Source: Clostridium sp. CCUG 7971
GTDB taxonomy: Bacteria; Bacillota; Clostridia; Peptostreptococcales; Peptostreptococcaceae
Reading direction: 5' to 3'
Assembly: GCF_017590215.1 (NCBI RefSeq)
Contig: NZ_JAFFPK010000037.1
Coordinates: 1 to 64,000 of the forward strand
Length of the DNA: 64,000 nucleotides
The notes beneath the pieces are model-generated. The model saw only the letters and a list, made by a program, of their open reading frames with translations. It was not told the origin of the DNA and did no database searches. The position numbers and the translations under genes are program-made. Below, one piece after another: positions 56,356 through 64,000 of the stretch. The stretch's first letter is position 1; every line of letters starts with the position of its first letter.

Positions 56356-56506
56356 TTAAGAAGGGACTTTTGTTTATATGACTCTTATTTACTTTATACA
56401 ATATTAAACTTTAACAATTTTACAGTATAAATGATATTATTATTTAGAAATACTAAAAATCTAGTGTGATAGAGTAAAATACGACCATTTGTAGTATAAA
56501 ATAAAA

Positions 56507-56540
56507 ACCGTATCACAAGTAAGTGATACGGTTTTTTATT
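56507..56540. repeat. Dispersed terminator hairpin, copy 2
   Basis: ACCGTATCAC (56507-56516), loop AAGTAA, GTGATACGGT (56523-56532), T-run. It lies between the TPR pseudogene and the convergent antiporter gene. Confidence 0.85.
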
Positions 56541-56578
56541 TAAATTAATAATTAGATTTAACTATAGAAAACCTAATC

Positions 56579-57883
56579 TTATAACATCATTGATCCTATA
56601 ATACCGAATATTAAAAGTGGTATATTATAGTGAAGGAATGTAGGAACGCAAGTATCCCAAATATGATCATGTTGTTTATCGGCATTAAGACCTGCAGTTG
56701 GTCCGAGAGTACTATCTGAAGCAGGAGATCCAGCATCACCTAAAGCACCTGCAACCCCTACTAATAATATGATAGCTTGTGGGCTAAATCCTAAACTAAG
56801 TCCTAATGGGCAATATATTGCAGCTATTATAGGTAAAGTACCAAAAGAACTTCCTATACCCATAGTTACTAATAGGCCAACTAAAAGCATAAGTATTGAT
56901 CCTATAAGCTTGCTATCTCCAACAATACCTGTTACTGAAGCTACTAAAGCTTCTACTGAACCAGTTTCTCTTAATACACTTCCGTATCCTGCAGCTACAA
57001 GCATTATAAATCCTATAAGCCCCATCATTTTAACTCCACCATCTAATAAATCATCTACTTCATTGAATTTAATAGCGCCTGTTAAAAATAGTACAATAAT
57101 TGCGCAAAGGCCACCTAGTGGCAGAGAACCTGTTTTAATTTGCACAAAAAATGCAGTTGCAGCACCTAAAAGTGCACACCAGTGTCTCTTTGTCATTTTT
57201 TCATCTATTTCATTTTCATCTATTCCGTCTATTGCTACATCTTTATAGTTTCTTGGTTTTCTATAAGTTATAAATACTGCAATAAGTAATCCTAAAATCA
57301 TACCTATTGCTGGTATCCACATTACACTAGTAACCATGTTTGTTGTAGTATCAATTCCATTTGCAATCATTTGATCTCTAATAATATTTTGAAATATTAG
57401 ACCAAATCCTACTGGAATTGCTATATATGGTGTTTTTAATCCGAATGTTAATGCGCATGCAACGGCTCTTCTATCTATTTTTAATTTATTCATAAGTTTT
57501 AATAATGATGGAATTAAGATTGGTATAAAGGCTATATGTACCGGGATAAGATTTTGAGAAAAACATGATATAAATGCGATTAATAATATTAATGTTAATT
57601 TTTTTCCTTTTACTACTTTAGAGATTTTTCTTGCTAATATTGAAGCTAAACCTGTTTTACTTACAGCTATAGCTAGTGCACCAAGTAAAATATAACTTAA
57701 TGCAGTTTCTGCGTTTCCACCCATACCTGAAACTAGTGTTGACATTGCATCTGCTATAGGCATTCCTGAACAAACCCCAGCTACTATTGCGGATATTAGT
57801 ATAGATAATAATACATTACATTTTAACAAACAAAGTATTATCATAACTGCAATAGATATTACTACCGGATTGAATAATACCAT
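56579..57883 (-). CDS. Na+/H+ antiporter family protein (NhaC/YuiF-like)
   Basis: 434 aa, about 11-12 hydrophobic segments. It has the features of the Na_H_antiporter/YuiF group: MLVAAGYGSVLRETGSVEAL, MGIGSSFGTLPIIAAIYCPL, and GALGDAGSPASDSTLGPTAGLNADKQHDH (helix-breaking DxxSPxSDST-like motif) near the C-terminus. Relatives transport amino acids (e.g. histidine) or exchange Na+ for H+. SD gggggat precedes the start. Single gene. Confidence 0.85.
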   Translation of the reverse strand: MVLFNPVVISIAVMIILCLLKCNVLLSILISAIVAGVCSGMPIADAMSTLVSGMGGNAETALSYILLGALAIAVSKTGLASILARKISKVVKGKKLTLILLIAFISCFSQNLIPVHIAFIPILIPSLLKLMNKLKIDRRAVACALTFGLKTPYIAIPVGFGLIFQNIIRDQMIANGIDTTTNMVTSVMWIPAIGMILGLLIAVFITYRKPRNYKDVAIDGIDENEIDEKMTKRHWCALLGAATAFFVQIKTGSLPLGGLCAIIVLFLTGAIKFNEVDDLLDGGVKMMGLIGFIMLVAAGYGSVLRETGSVEALVASVTGIVGDSKLIGSILMLLVGLLVTMGIGSSFGTLPIIAAIYCPLGLSLGFSPQAIILLVGVAGALGDAGSPASDSTLGPTAGLNADKQHDHIWDTCVPTFLHYNIPLLIFGIIGSMML

Positions 57884-58016
57884 ACAACATCCCCCTTTTT
57901 TAAATTTTCGGAATTTTTTATATTTTTAATTTAATTAGATTATATCACAATTTATATAGATAAGTGTGTTTTTTATAAAAATAAAAAATTATTATTATAT
58001 TCTAATTTTAATATAG

Positions 58017-58094
58017 ATGTAAAGTATAGTTGACATTAAATGTAAAGTATAGTTGACATTAAATGTAAAGTAAACTATACTAAAAATGTAAAGT
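58017..58094 (+). promoter_or_regulatory. Promoter with four iterons at a 23-bp period
   Basis: ATGTAAAGT starts at 58017, 58040, 58063 and 58086, exactly 23 bp apart. The first two units are identical across TATAGTTGACATTAA. A promoter TTGACA (58053-58058), 17 bp, TATACT (58076-58081) lies within the array. AGTATAGTT of units 1-2 is inverted as AACTATACT in unit 3. This is a multi-site operator for the XRE protein encoded at 58125, which probably represses itself cooperatively. Confidence 0.8.
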
Positions 58095-58124
58095 TTAGTT
58101 TACTTTTATAGAAAGAGGGTTAGT

Positions 58125-58325
58125 ATGAAAAATAACATTCAACAACTAAGAAAGGAAAGAAAAATCACTCAAGAAGAGCTAGGAAAAATGTGTGGGGTAT
58201 CAAGACAGACAATAATATCTTTAGAAAATGGGAAGTACAATCCATCTATAATGCTAGCTCAGAAAATATCTGTTATTTTTGGCTGTATAATTGAAGAAGT
58301 ATTTATATTTGAGGAGGAAGAATAA
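58125..58325 (+). CDS. XRE family transcriptional regulator (minimal HTH)
   Basis: 66 aa, just one HTH_3 domain: NNIQQLRKERKITQEELGKM, CGVSRQTIISLENGKYNPSI, then a short acidic tail. SD gaaagagg. It is followed without a gap by a membrane protein gene (stop TAA, then ATG). Such XRE-membrane protein pairs are common in Firmicutes and usually autoregulated; the iteron promoter upstream fits. Confidence 0.92.
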   Translation: MKNNIQQLRKERKITQEELGKMCGVSRQTIISLENGKYNPSIMLAQKISVIFGCIIEEVFIFEEEE

Positions 58326-58745
58326 ATGAATACAGTAAAGAAGAATATTATATATTCAAGTATATTATTAGTAGTAGGAGTTGTACTTTTAATAATATCA
58401 TTAATTGGTGCATTACCGGAAGATTCTCTAGGAAGTACAGTATTTGGCATGGGATGTGGATTTACAGCAGTAGGATTAGGAAATACTGTATTAGGTTTGA
58501 AAAACTATAAAAATCATGAAAAAACTGAAGAAATTGAACTAATTGAAAACGATGAAAGAAATATATTGTTAAGAGAAAAAACTAGTGCGAAGGTTTATTT
58601 TATATTTTCTTATATTGAGTGTGGAGCAATACTTTTAGCAGCACTTTTAGGATATAAAGAAATAAGCTTAGTATTATCAGTTTTAGTTCTAGGCCAATTA
58701 ATAACATGGATATTTGTAGCAAATTATTATTCTAAAAAATATTAA
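58326..58745 (+). CDS. Four-helix membrane protein paired with XRE regulator
   Basis: 139 aa with helices at about 8-28, 38-58, 90-108 and 112-132 and a charged middle (KNHEKTEEIELIENDERNI, then LLREKTSAK) similar to DUF2178/DUF3796-type proteins. Its ATG follows the XRE stop directly, with SD gaggagg inside the XRE end. It is probably the output of the autoregulated pair; function unknown. Confidence 0.75.
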   Translation: MNTVKKNIIYSSILLVVGVVLLIISLIGALPEDSLGSTVFGMGCGFTAVGLGNTVLGLKNYKNHEKTEEIELIENDERNILLREKTSAKVYFIFSYIECGAILLAALLGYKEISLVLSVLVLGQLITWIFVANYYSKKY

Positions 58746-58877
58746 TATTATAAATGTCTTATTTAAAGGATACTAGCGAGTATATTATTTGAATAAACCT
58801 TAATGAAAATTAAATAAACGATAAGACAAATTTGAAGAAATAAAAGAAAATAAGCTTCGCATAATAAGATATAGAGA

Positions 58878-58908
58878 ACCGTATTACAAATAAGTGATAC
58901 GGTTTTAT
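58878..58908 (+). repeat. Dispersed terminator hairpin, copy 3
   Basis: ACCGTATTAC (one base different from the other copies), loop AAATAA, GTGATACGGT, T-run. It lies about 130 bp after the XRE operon. Confidence 0.82.
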
Positions 58909-58920
58909 TTTAAATTGTCG

Positions 58921-58976
58921 TTGACATAGTAAAAATTAATTGCTATGCTTATTACATACCGAACGAAAGTATGTAA
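58921..58976 (+). promoter_or_regulatory. tetR promoter and palindromic operator
   Basis: TTGACA (58921-58926), 17 bp, TATGCT (58944-58949). Just downstream is the palindrome TTACATAC-N9-GTATGTAA (58952-58976), whose spacer is CGAACGAAA. The same core ACATACCGAACGAA recurs before the MFS gene at 59764. Confidence 0.85.
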
Positions 58977-58988
58977 AGGAGGATAGAA

Positions 58989-59645
58989 ATGGCAAGAAAT
59001 AAAAATCCTGAGATTACTATAAACCGTATTCTAGATGCAGCAATGGACTTATTTTTAGAAAAAGGATATGATAACACTACTATTCAGGATATAGTAGATG
59101 CTTTGGGAGATTTAAGCAAAGGAGCTATTTATCACCACTTTAAGTCTAAAGAAGAAATAATAGAAGCTGTTATACCTAGACTTTATGATTCATCAGATAG
59201 CAAGCTTTTAGAAGTAAAAGAGTCTACATCTTACAGTGGATTAGAAAAGCTTAAACAGATATTACTTATTTCTTTAAAAAATCCTGGTCAAGAAAAACTA
59301 GCTACTGCAGCACCTAATTTAATGAAAAATCCTAGATTTTTAACTCAACAACTTTATAATACAGTAGAAAGTATTGTACCGAACCTTGTAGAGCCTATTA
59401 TTAGAGAAGGTATAAAAGATGGATCAATAGTAAGTAATAATCCAAAAGAAGTTGCAGAGGCATTCATGATTTTAATGAATATATGGATAAATCCGGCTAT
59501 ATTTCATTCTACAGAAGAAGAATTTAAAAATAAGTTTATCTTCTTTAGAAAATTAATATCAGACTTAGGTATTCCTGTGTTAGATGATAGCGTTCTTGAA
59601 GTATTAGAAAGATATAGAGCTATTATTGAAAGAGAAAGAAAGTAA
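58989..59645 (+). CDS. TetR family transcriptional regulator
   Basis: 218 aa. N-terminal HTH: RILDAAMDLFLEKGYDNTTI, QDIVDALGDLSKGAIYHHFKSKEEII. The C-terminal domain is helical, ligand unknown. SD aaaggagg. Its promoter and the promoter of the following MFS gene share the same operator sequence, so it represses both; this is a local regulon readable from the DNA. Confidence 0.92.
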   Translation: MARNKNPEITINRILDAAMDLFLEKGYDNTTIQDIVDALGDLSKGAIYHHFKSKEEIIEAVIPRLYDSSDSKLLEVKESTSYSGLEKLKQILLISLKNPGQEKLATAAPNLMKNPRFLTQQLYNTVESIVPNLVEPIIREGIKDGSIVSNNPKEVAEAFMILMNIWINPAIFHSTEEEFKNKFIFFRKLISDLGIPVLDDSVLEVLERYRAIIERERK

Positions 59646-59763
59646 AAATATAGAACATTTTATGTGGTTTATGCATAAATTTAAAATTAGTTAGACAATA
59701 TTTTTAACTAAAGAAGTTTGTATTAAAAATTACTGCCCAAAGTGGCAGTTTAATTTTATATTT

Positions 59764-59784
59764 ATACATACCGAACGAATGTAT
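59764..59784 (+). promoter_or_regulatory. Second TetR operator, before the MFS gene
   Basis: ATACAT-N9-ATGTAT with spacer ACCGAACGA, sharing the core ACATACCGAACGAA with the tetR operator at 58952-58976. Just upstream a small hairpin ACTGCC-CAAAGT-GGCAGT (59731-59748) may end tetR transcription. Confidence 0.82.
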
Positions 59785-59827
59785 TTAAAATTAAGAATTA
59801 TAATATTAATATATGGAGGTTGTTCAA

Positions 59828-61102
59828 TTGAATAATAAAACAAAACTTTTTAACAAAAATTTTACTCTAATGGTAATAGGTCAAATTATTTCTATATTTG
59901 GAAATTCAATCTTAAGGTTTGCATTACCACTTTATCTTTTAGATACTACAAACTCTGCCGCTTTATTTGGTGCCGTATCTGCGTGTTCTCTAATTCCTAT
60001 GATCACAGTAACTCCTTTTGGTGGGATTATTGCAGATAGAGCTAATAAAAGGAACATTATGGTAATCTTAGATTTTCTAACTGCATTATTAATCACTGTT
60101 TTTTCACTTTCTATTGGAAATTTCAATTTAGTATTTATGTTAATAGTTACATTGATGGCTTTATATGGAATACAAGGTGCTTATCAACCAGCTGTTCAAG
60201 CTAGTATTCCACTTTTAGTAGATAGAGACAATTTATTACCAGGAAATGCTGTTATAAATCAAGTTAGCTCACTTGCAGGTTTATTAGGTCCTGTAATTGG
60301 TGGTATTTTATATGGATTTTATGGATTGATGCCTATATTAATAGCGAGTATAATCTGTTTCCTTGTATCTGCTATTATGGAAATATTTATAACAATACCT
60401 TACACAAAGCAAGAAACTACATCTAGTGCTTTTTCTATTGTAAAAGAAGATTTCCTAACTAGCTTAAGTTTTATATTTAAAGATAAGCCAGTAATTTTTA
60501 AAACTATTGGTATAATACTTTGTTTTAACTTATTCTTAAGTTCTTTGATAATGATTGGTATTCCAGTTATAATTACTCAAATATTAAATATGTCTAGTCA
60601 AGCCTATGGAGTAACTCAAGGTATGTTAGCCTTTGGTGGACTATGTGGTGGAATTATGACAGGGATCTTAGCAAATAAAATTAAGATTTATCATAGTCAT
60701 ATAATATTATTAGTTGCTATATTAGCTCTTATTCCAATAGGTACTGTACTTATGTTTAATGTAACTCCTATGATTTCTTATGTTGTTGTTACGGCTTGTT
60801 GTTTCTTAATAATGGCTGTATCTACTTTATTTAGTATTCAAGTATTGACTTTCATTCAAAGCGAAACACCTACTCATCTTACAGGAAAAGTTATTTCATT
60901 TTGTTTAGCGATGACAATGTGTGCAACACCTATTGGGCAAATTATATATGGGTATTTATTTGAGGCACTTAAAAACGATACACATATAATTATATTCGTA
61001 ACCACTTTATTTTCTGGTGTAATAGCACTTATGTCTAAAAAAATTTTTAGTAGCCTGAAAAAGGTTGAAGTTTGTGGTGAGGTCTGCAATGATAGAGAAT
61101 AA
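59828..61102 (+). CDS. MFS transporter, TetR-controlled paralog of 45581-46858
   Basis: About 424 aa from TTG 59828 (LNNKTKLFNKNFTLMVIGQI), chosen because tggagg lies 8 bp upstream; an ATG at 59813 is part of the SD itself. Twelve hydrophobic segments, loop GGIIADRANKRNIMVILDF. It is closely similar to the MarR-controlled MFS at 45581. Probable exporter. The downstream membrane gene starts inside its end, so the two are cotranscribed. Confidence 0.88.
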   Translation: MNNKTKLFNKNFTLMVIGQIISIFGNSILRFALPLYLLDTTNSAALFGAVSACSLIPMITVTPFGGIIADRANKRNIMVILDFLTALLITVFSLSIGNFNLVFMLIVTLMALYGIQGAYQPAVQASIPLLVDRDNLLPGNAVINQVSSLAGLLGPVIGGILYGFYGLMPILIASIICFLVSAIMEIFITIPYTKQETTSSAFSIVKEDFLTSLSFIFKDKPVIFKTIGIILCFNLFLSSLIMIGIPVIITQILNMSSQAYGVTQGMLAFGGLCGGIMTGILANKIKIYHSHIILLVAILALIPIGTVLMFNVTPMISYVVVTACCFLIMAVSTLFSIQVLTFIQSETPTHLTGKVISFCLAMTMCATPIGQIIYGYLFEALKNDTHIIIFVTTLFSGVIALMSKKIFSSLKKVEVCGEVCNDRE

Positions 61103-61448
61103 ACTTATATATACATGTGCTAACTTTATAATTGGAGTACTAAATATAATGATAATAATGCCTTTAGTATTGGCTTTTGGTCTTGTAATTTTAGCATTAT
61201 GTTTAGTAAATTTAGCACTTTTCATAGCCTTTATTTTAGCAGTTTTATCGATATTTATTCCTAGTATACCAGTAAACATACCAGCAAATATAGGAGTAAA
61301 TAATATGATATTTAACCTTTTAATTGTATGTGTGGCAGCAATTATGAGTTATTATTTATATAAGCTCTTAAGCTTATATGTTCCACAGTATTTAAATTTT
61401 TTATGTATTTATATGAGAAAAAGTTTTGCATTTAAATTTAATATATAA
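61089..61448 (+). CDS. Small membrane protein coupled to the MFS gene
   Basis: 120 aa from the ATG at 61089 (MIENKLIYTCANFIIGVLNI), chosen for its SD gaggt. It overlaps the MFS stop by 14 bp. Three or more very hydrophobic helices cover most of the protein. Family not recognised. Its overlap suggests a partner or accessory subunit of the exporter. Confidence 0.6.
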   Translation: MIENKLIYTCANFIIGVLNIMIIMPLVLAFGLVILALCLVNLALFIAFILAVLSIFIPSIPVNIPANIGVNNMIFNLLIVCVAAIMSYYLYKLLSLYVPQYLNFLCIYMRKSFAFKFNI

Positions 61449-61484
61449 ACAATAGTGTTAAGTTTAATAGATTAGTTATGTAAA

Positions 61485-61516
61485 ACCGTATCACAAATAA
61501 GTGATACGGTTTTTAT
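61485..61516 (+). repeat. Dispersed terminator hairpin, copy 4
   Basis: ACCGTATCAC (61485-61494), loop AAATAA, GTGATACGGT (61501-61510), T-run. Ends the MFS operon. Flank GTAAA before the stem is shared with copy 1. Confidence 0.85.
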
Positions 61517-61615
61517 TATTAAAAATTATGTTATTATAAGATGATGATACGGCAAATGGAATAAAGAGTAAATTTATAACAAGACATATGTAATAAAGCA
61601 TTATTTGGAGGAGAT

Positions 61616-62899
61616 ATGAAAAAAAGTATATTAATGATAACTCCTGAAAACAAGGAGATTAATAGGTTTAGAAAAAGGCAGATGAACAATTTTATACAAA
61701 TAACAATGCCATATCTAGCAGCATTTATTGATGAAAGCAAGTATGAAATTACATTAATAGATGAGTATAATCAAAAAATACCTTTTGAAAAGTATTATGA
61801 TTTAGTTGTAATTACAGTTAATACTGCAAATGCACCTCATTGTTATAACATTTCAAAAGTATTTAAAAGTAAAGGGAGTAAAGTTGTTTTTGGAGGACCT
61901 CATGCAACTCTTTTACCAGAGGAAGTAAAAGAACATTGTGATGTAGTAATTATAGGGGAGGCTGAAGATAGTTGGCCAAGGTTTTTAGAAGAATTTTATT
62001 ATGGAAATTATGATAGTGAATATAGATGTTTAGATACTCCCTCACTAGAGCAAATTCCAATACCAAGAAGAGATTTAATAAAAGGAAGATGGTTTACTAA
62101 AGGTGCTGTTTTTGCAACAAGAGGGTGCCCTTATAGTTGTTCTTATTGTAATCTAAAACAAATATATGAAGACTCATTTAGGAAAAGACCAATAAATGAA
62201 GTAATAGAGGATATCAAAAGTAGTAAAAGTAAGTTTTTTGTTTTTTGGGATGATAATTTCTTTGGAGATATTGAGTATGCAAAAGAATTATTAAAAGAAC
62301 TTAGTAAATTAAATAAAAAGTGGGCAGCTCAGGTTACTTTAGAAAGATGCAAGGATGAGGAATTGTTAAAGTTAGCTAAAAAAGCTGGATGCATTTATTT
62401 CTTTGTTGGATTAGAGTCTTTTTCAAAAGAAACTCTACAGAGTGTAAATAAGGGATTAAACAATGTAGATAAATATAAAGAGTTGATAGATTCTGTTCAT
62501 AAATATGGAATTTGTATACAAGCAGGAATAATATTTGGATTTGATACTGATACAAAAGACGTATTTAAAACAACTCTAGATATGTGTAATTTCCTGGGAA
62601 TTGATGGAGTTACAGTTAGTATACTAACACCACTTCCTAAAACACCACTATATTATCAATTAAAAAAAGAACATAGATTATTAACTGATGATTGGTCATA
62701 TTATAATGGAAAGACTAGAGTAGCATTTAAACCCAAGAATATGAGTGATGAGGAATTGTTTGATGGATATATGTGGTTTAGAAGAAATTTCTATTCCTTA
62801 AAATCAATAATTACTAGATTAAGCAAATCAAAAGCTAATATTTTATATAACTTAATAGTTAATTTAGGGTACAAGATTTCAATAAGAAAAACAGTATAA
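61616..62899 (+). CDS. B12-binding-domain radical SAM protein
   Basis: 427 aa. The N-terminal half (1-150) is a cobalamin-binding Rossmann-like domain (VVITVNTANAPHCYNISKVF, VVFGGPHATLLPEEV, DVVIIGEAE). The radical SAM motif CPYSCSYC gives C171, C175 and C178, followed by FWDDNFFGD and GIIFGFDTDTKD. Members (BchE/HpnJ-like) perform methylations or rearrangements on lipids, cofactors or peptides. SD ggagg. No pathway partner is next to it, so the reaction is unknown. Confidence 0.92.
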   Translation: MKKSILMITPENKEINRFRKRQMNNFIQITMPYLAAFIDESKYEITLIDEYNQKIPFEKYYDLVVITVNTANAPHCYNISKVFKSKGSKVVFGGPHATLLPEEVKEHCDVVIIGEAEDSWPRFLEEFYYGNYDSEYRCLDTPSLEQIPIPRRDLIKGRWFTKGAVFATRGCPYSCSYCNLKQIYEDSFRKRPINEVIEDIKSSKSKFFVFWDDNFFGDIEYAKELLKELSKLNKKWAAQVTLERCKDEELLKLAKKAGCIYFFVGLESFSKETLQSVNKGLNNVDKYKELIDSVHKYGICIQAGIIFGFDTDTKDVFKTTLDMCNFLGIDGVTVSILTPLPKTPLYYQLKKEHRLLTDDWSYYNGKTRVAFKPKNMSDEELFDGYMWFRRNFYSLKSIITRLSKSKANILYNLIVNLGYKISIRKTV

Positions 62900-63022
62900 T
62901 TATTTAATTCATTTTTAAGGCTATATGGATAATTGTACCAATTTAAAATTTGTAATATAATTAGAATTGATAATTATCTAACAAAATGTAACAAAACAAA
63001 TGAAGAAAGAAGGAATAGTTTT

Positions 63023-64000
63023 ATGGCTCTTTGTTGTAGGGATTTATTTCAACTTAAAAATTTTTCAAAAGCAAAGCTATTAGCTGGGGAGAAGGGGTTA
63101 AACCGTGAAATATCTTGGCCTTATGTAAGAATGACAGAATCTATTTCCCAGTGGCTTTATGGGGGAGAGTTGATATTTGTTATTTATACAGATATAAAAA
63201 AGGATGATAATAGCTTTTTGTTATTGATAGAAGAATGTATTGATAAAAAGCTTTCTGGAATTGTAATTTTAATTGATGATAAGGATATAAATAGCATACC
63301 TAAAGATGTGTTAGATAGGGCAGATGAAGAAAAATTTCCTGTATTTATAATGCCTTGGAATATTAAATTAATCGATATTACACAAGAAATCTTATTTAAA
63401 TCAGAACAAAAACATGAAGAAAAAAAGAATGCAAAGCATTTTTTTGAATCAATTATTTTTTCACAAGACCAGTTGCATGAAGATATACATGCTCTAGCAG
63501 AATTTTATAATATAAAATTAAGACCTTTTCACTATATATGTATATTTAAAATAGAAAATATATCTAATGTTTCCTATGATTTAGAGCAAATTAGTAAACA
63601 TATAATTCATTCATTAGAAGAGGCATTAAACATAGAAAATCAAACCTTAATTCCTATGGAATATGCAAATAACTTGATGTTTTTAATATTTTCAAATGAT
63701 TATAATGAAGGAAATAAGTCATTAGAAACTGTTGAAGCGGTGTTTAATCTTGTAAGTTCCAAATATTCAGAAGTTGAAATTAGCTTAAGTTTTAGTCGTA
63801 TAAGAGAAACAAACTCAGAGATAAAAAAAAGTTTCAAAGAAGCTTTTAAAGCTTTGTCTATGATTGATATATGCCATAGAGATTCAAAAATTATTAAGTA
63901 TAAGGAATTGGGAATTGTTAGATGGCTAGTAGAATTGGCTGATATTAAAGAAATTCAGCAATATTGTTATGAAAACTTGGGTCCTATTTTAGAGCATGAT
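63023..64000 (+). CDS. PucR family transcriptional regulator (C-terminus cut by window edge)
   Basis: The first 326 residues are visible, from the ATG at 63023 (SD aagga). The N-terminal PucR domain reads CRDLFQLKNFSKAKLLAGEKGLNREISWPYVRMTESIS, then LYGGELIFVIYTDI, and FPVFIMPWNIKLIDIT. A GGDEF-like middle part follows (about 170-290); the C-terminal HTH_30 lies beyond the window. PucR proteins respond to purine or amino-acid availability. Its target is probably to the right. Confidence 0.85.
   Translation, partial: MALCCRDLFQLKNFSKAKLLAGEKGLNREISWPYVRMTESISQWLYGGELIFVIYTDIKKDDNSFLLLIEECIDKKLSGIVILIDDKDINSIPKDVLDRADEEKFPVFIMPWNIKLIDITQEILFKSEQKHEEKKNAKHFFESIIFSQDQLHEDIHALAEFYNIKLRPFHYICIFKIENISNVSYDLEQISKHIIHSLEEALNIENQTLIPMEYANNLMFLIFSNDYNEGNKSLETVEAVFNLVSSKYSEVEISLSFSRIRETNSEIKKSFKEAFKALSMIDICHRDSKIIKYKELGIVRWLVELADIKEIQQYCYENLGPILEHD

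Noticed and set aside
58017-58094. CRISPR-like direct repeats
   Set aside because: The four units are contiguous 23-bp iterons over a promoter, without unique spacers or cas genes.
48161-61516. The four ACCGTATCAC hairpins as a CRISPR or tRNA-like structure
   Set aside because: They are kilobases apart, lack cloverleaf features and end in T-runs, so they are terminator hairpins.

Overview
The window is strongly AT-rich, uses Shine-Dalgarno starts throughout and reads as a low-GC Firmicute of the class Clostridia. I infer the family Peptostreptococcaceae (relatives of Clostridioides, Paraclostridium, Romboutsia). The grounds are a secreted protein with cell-wall-binding type 2 (CWB2) repeats, a CD1871A-like CXXC microprotein, an [FeFe] hydrogenase with its HydE/HydG/HydF maturases, and many one-component regulators paired with exporters. 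No rRNA, tRNA or CRISPR array was recognised.

Layout. 1-3.5 kb: a MATE exporter (cut by the window edge) and an MFS exporter, each beside a MerR regulator and a promoter with the 19-bp spacer typical of MerR control. 3.6-9.7 kb: an AraC regulator, an APC-type permease and a LacZ-type beta-galactosidase. 9.9-11.5 kb: a compact membrane redox operon (TlpA-like thioredoxin, 47-aa CXXC microprotein, polytopic 4Fe-4S protein). 11.7-18.9 kb: a fossil Tn916-family element with a broken integrase and an intact-looking xis, next to a BceAB-type ABC transporter and a NarL/DesK-type two-component system. 19-22.5 kb: sparse, degraded DNA with two pseudogenes. 23-28.8 kb: an [FeFe] hydrogenase fused to rubredoxin-rubrerythrin, then hydE, a frameshifted hydG, and hydF. 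29-38 kb: a decayed region with a duplicated unknown gene (each copy damaged differently), two BlaR1-like M56 membrane peptidases, a blaI with a premature stop, acetyltransferases and another MerR. 38-43.4 kb: AI-2E-type permease, VanZ fusion, cysteine hydrolase, unknown membrane protein. 43.5-51.5 kb: small redox and regulatory units (ferredoxin + FMN-type flavoprotein + Rrf2, MarR + MFS, TetR, PhzF, ferredoxin-nitroreductase + ArsR, EFR1-type flavodoxin-ferredoxin). 51.9-64 kb: cupin, LRR-CWB2 surface protein, broken TPR gene, Na+/H+ antiporter family protein, XRE operon with 23-bp iterons, TetR + MFS sharing an operator, B12-binding radical SAM protein and the start of a PucR regulator.

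The most interesting points are the hydrogenase-rubrerythrin fusion whose junction carries a perfectly placed internal ribosome-binding site and ATG, under a 29-bp palindrome; the thioredoxin/CXXC-microprotein/4Fe-4S operon; a four-copy dispersed terminator hairpin; an orphan M56 gene with perfect BlaI-type operators; the 23-bp-period iteron promoter; and an unusually high number of single-base lesions, which may be genuine decay or assembly error. All functional calls come from reading motifs by eye; no database search was run.
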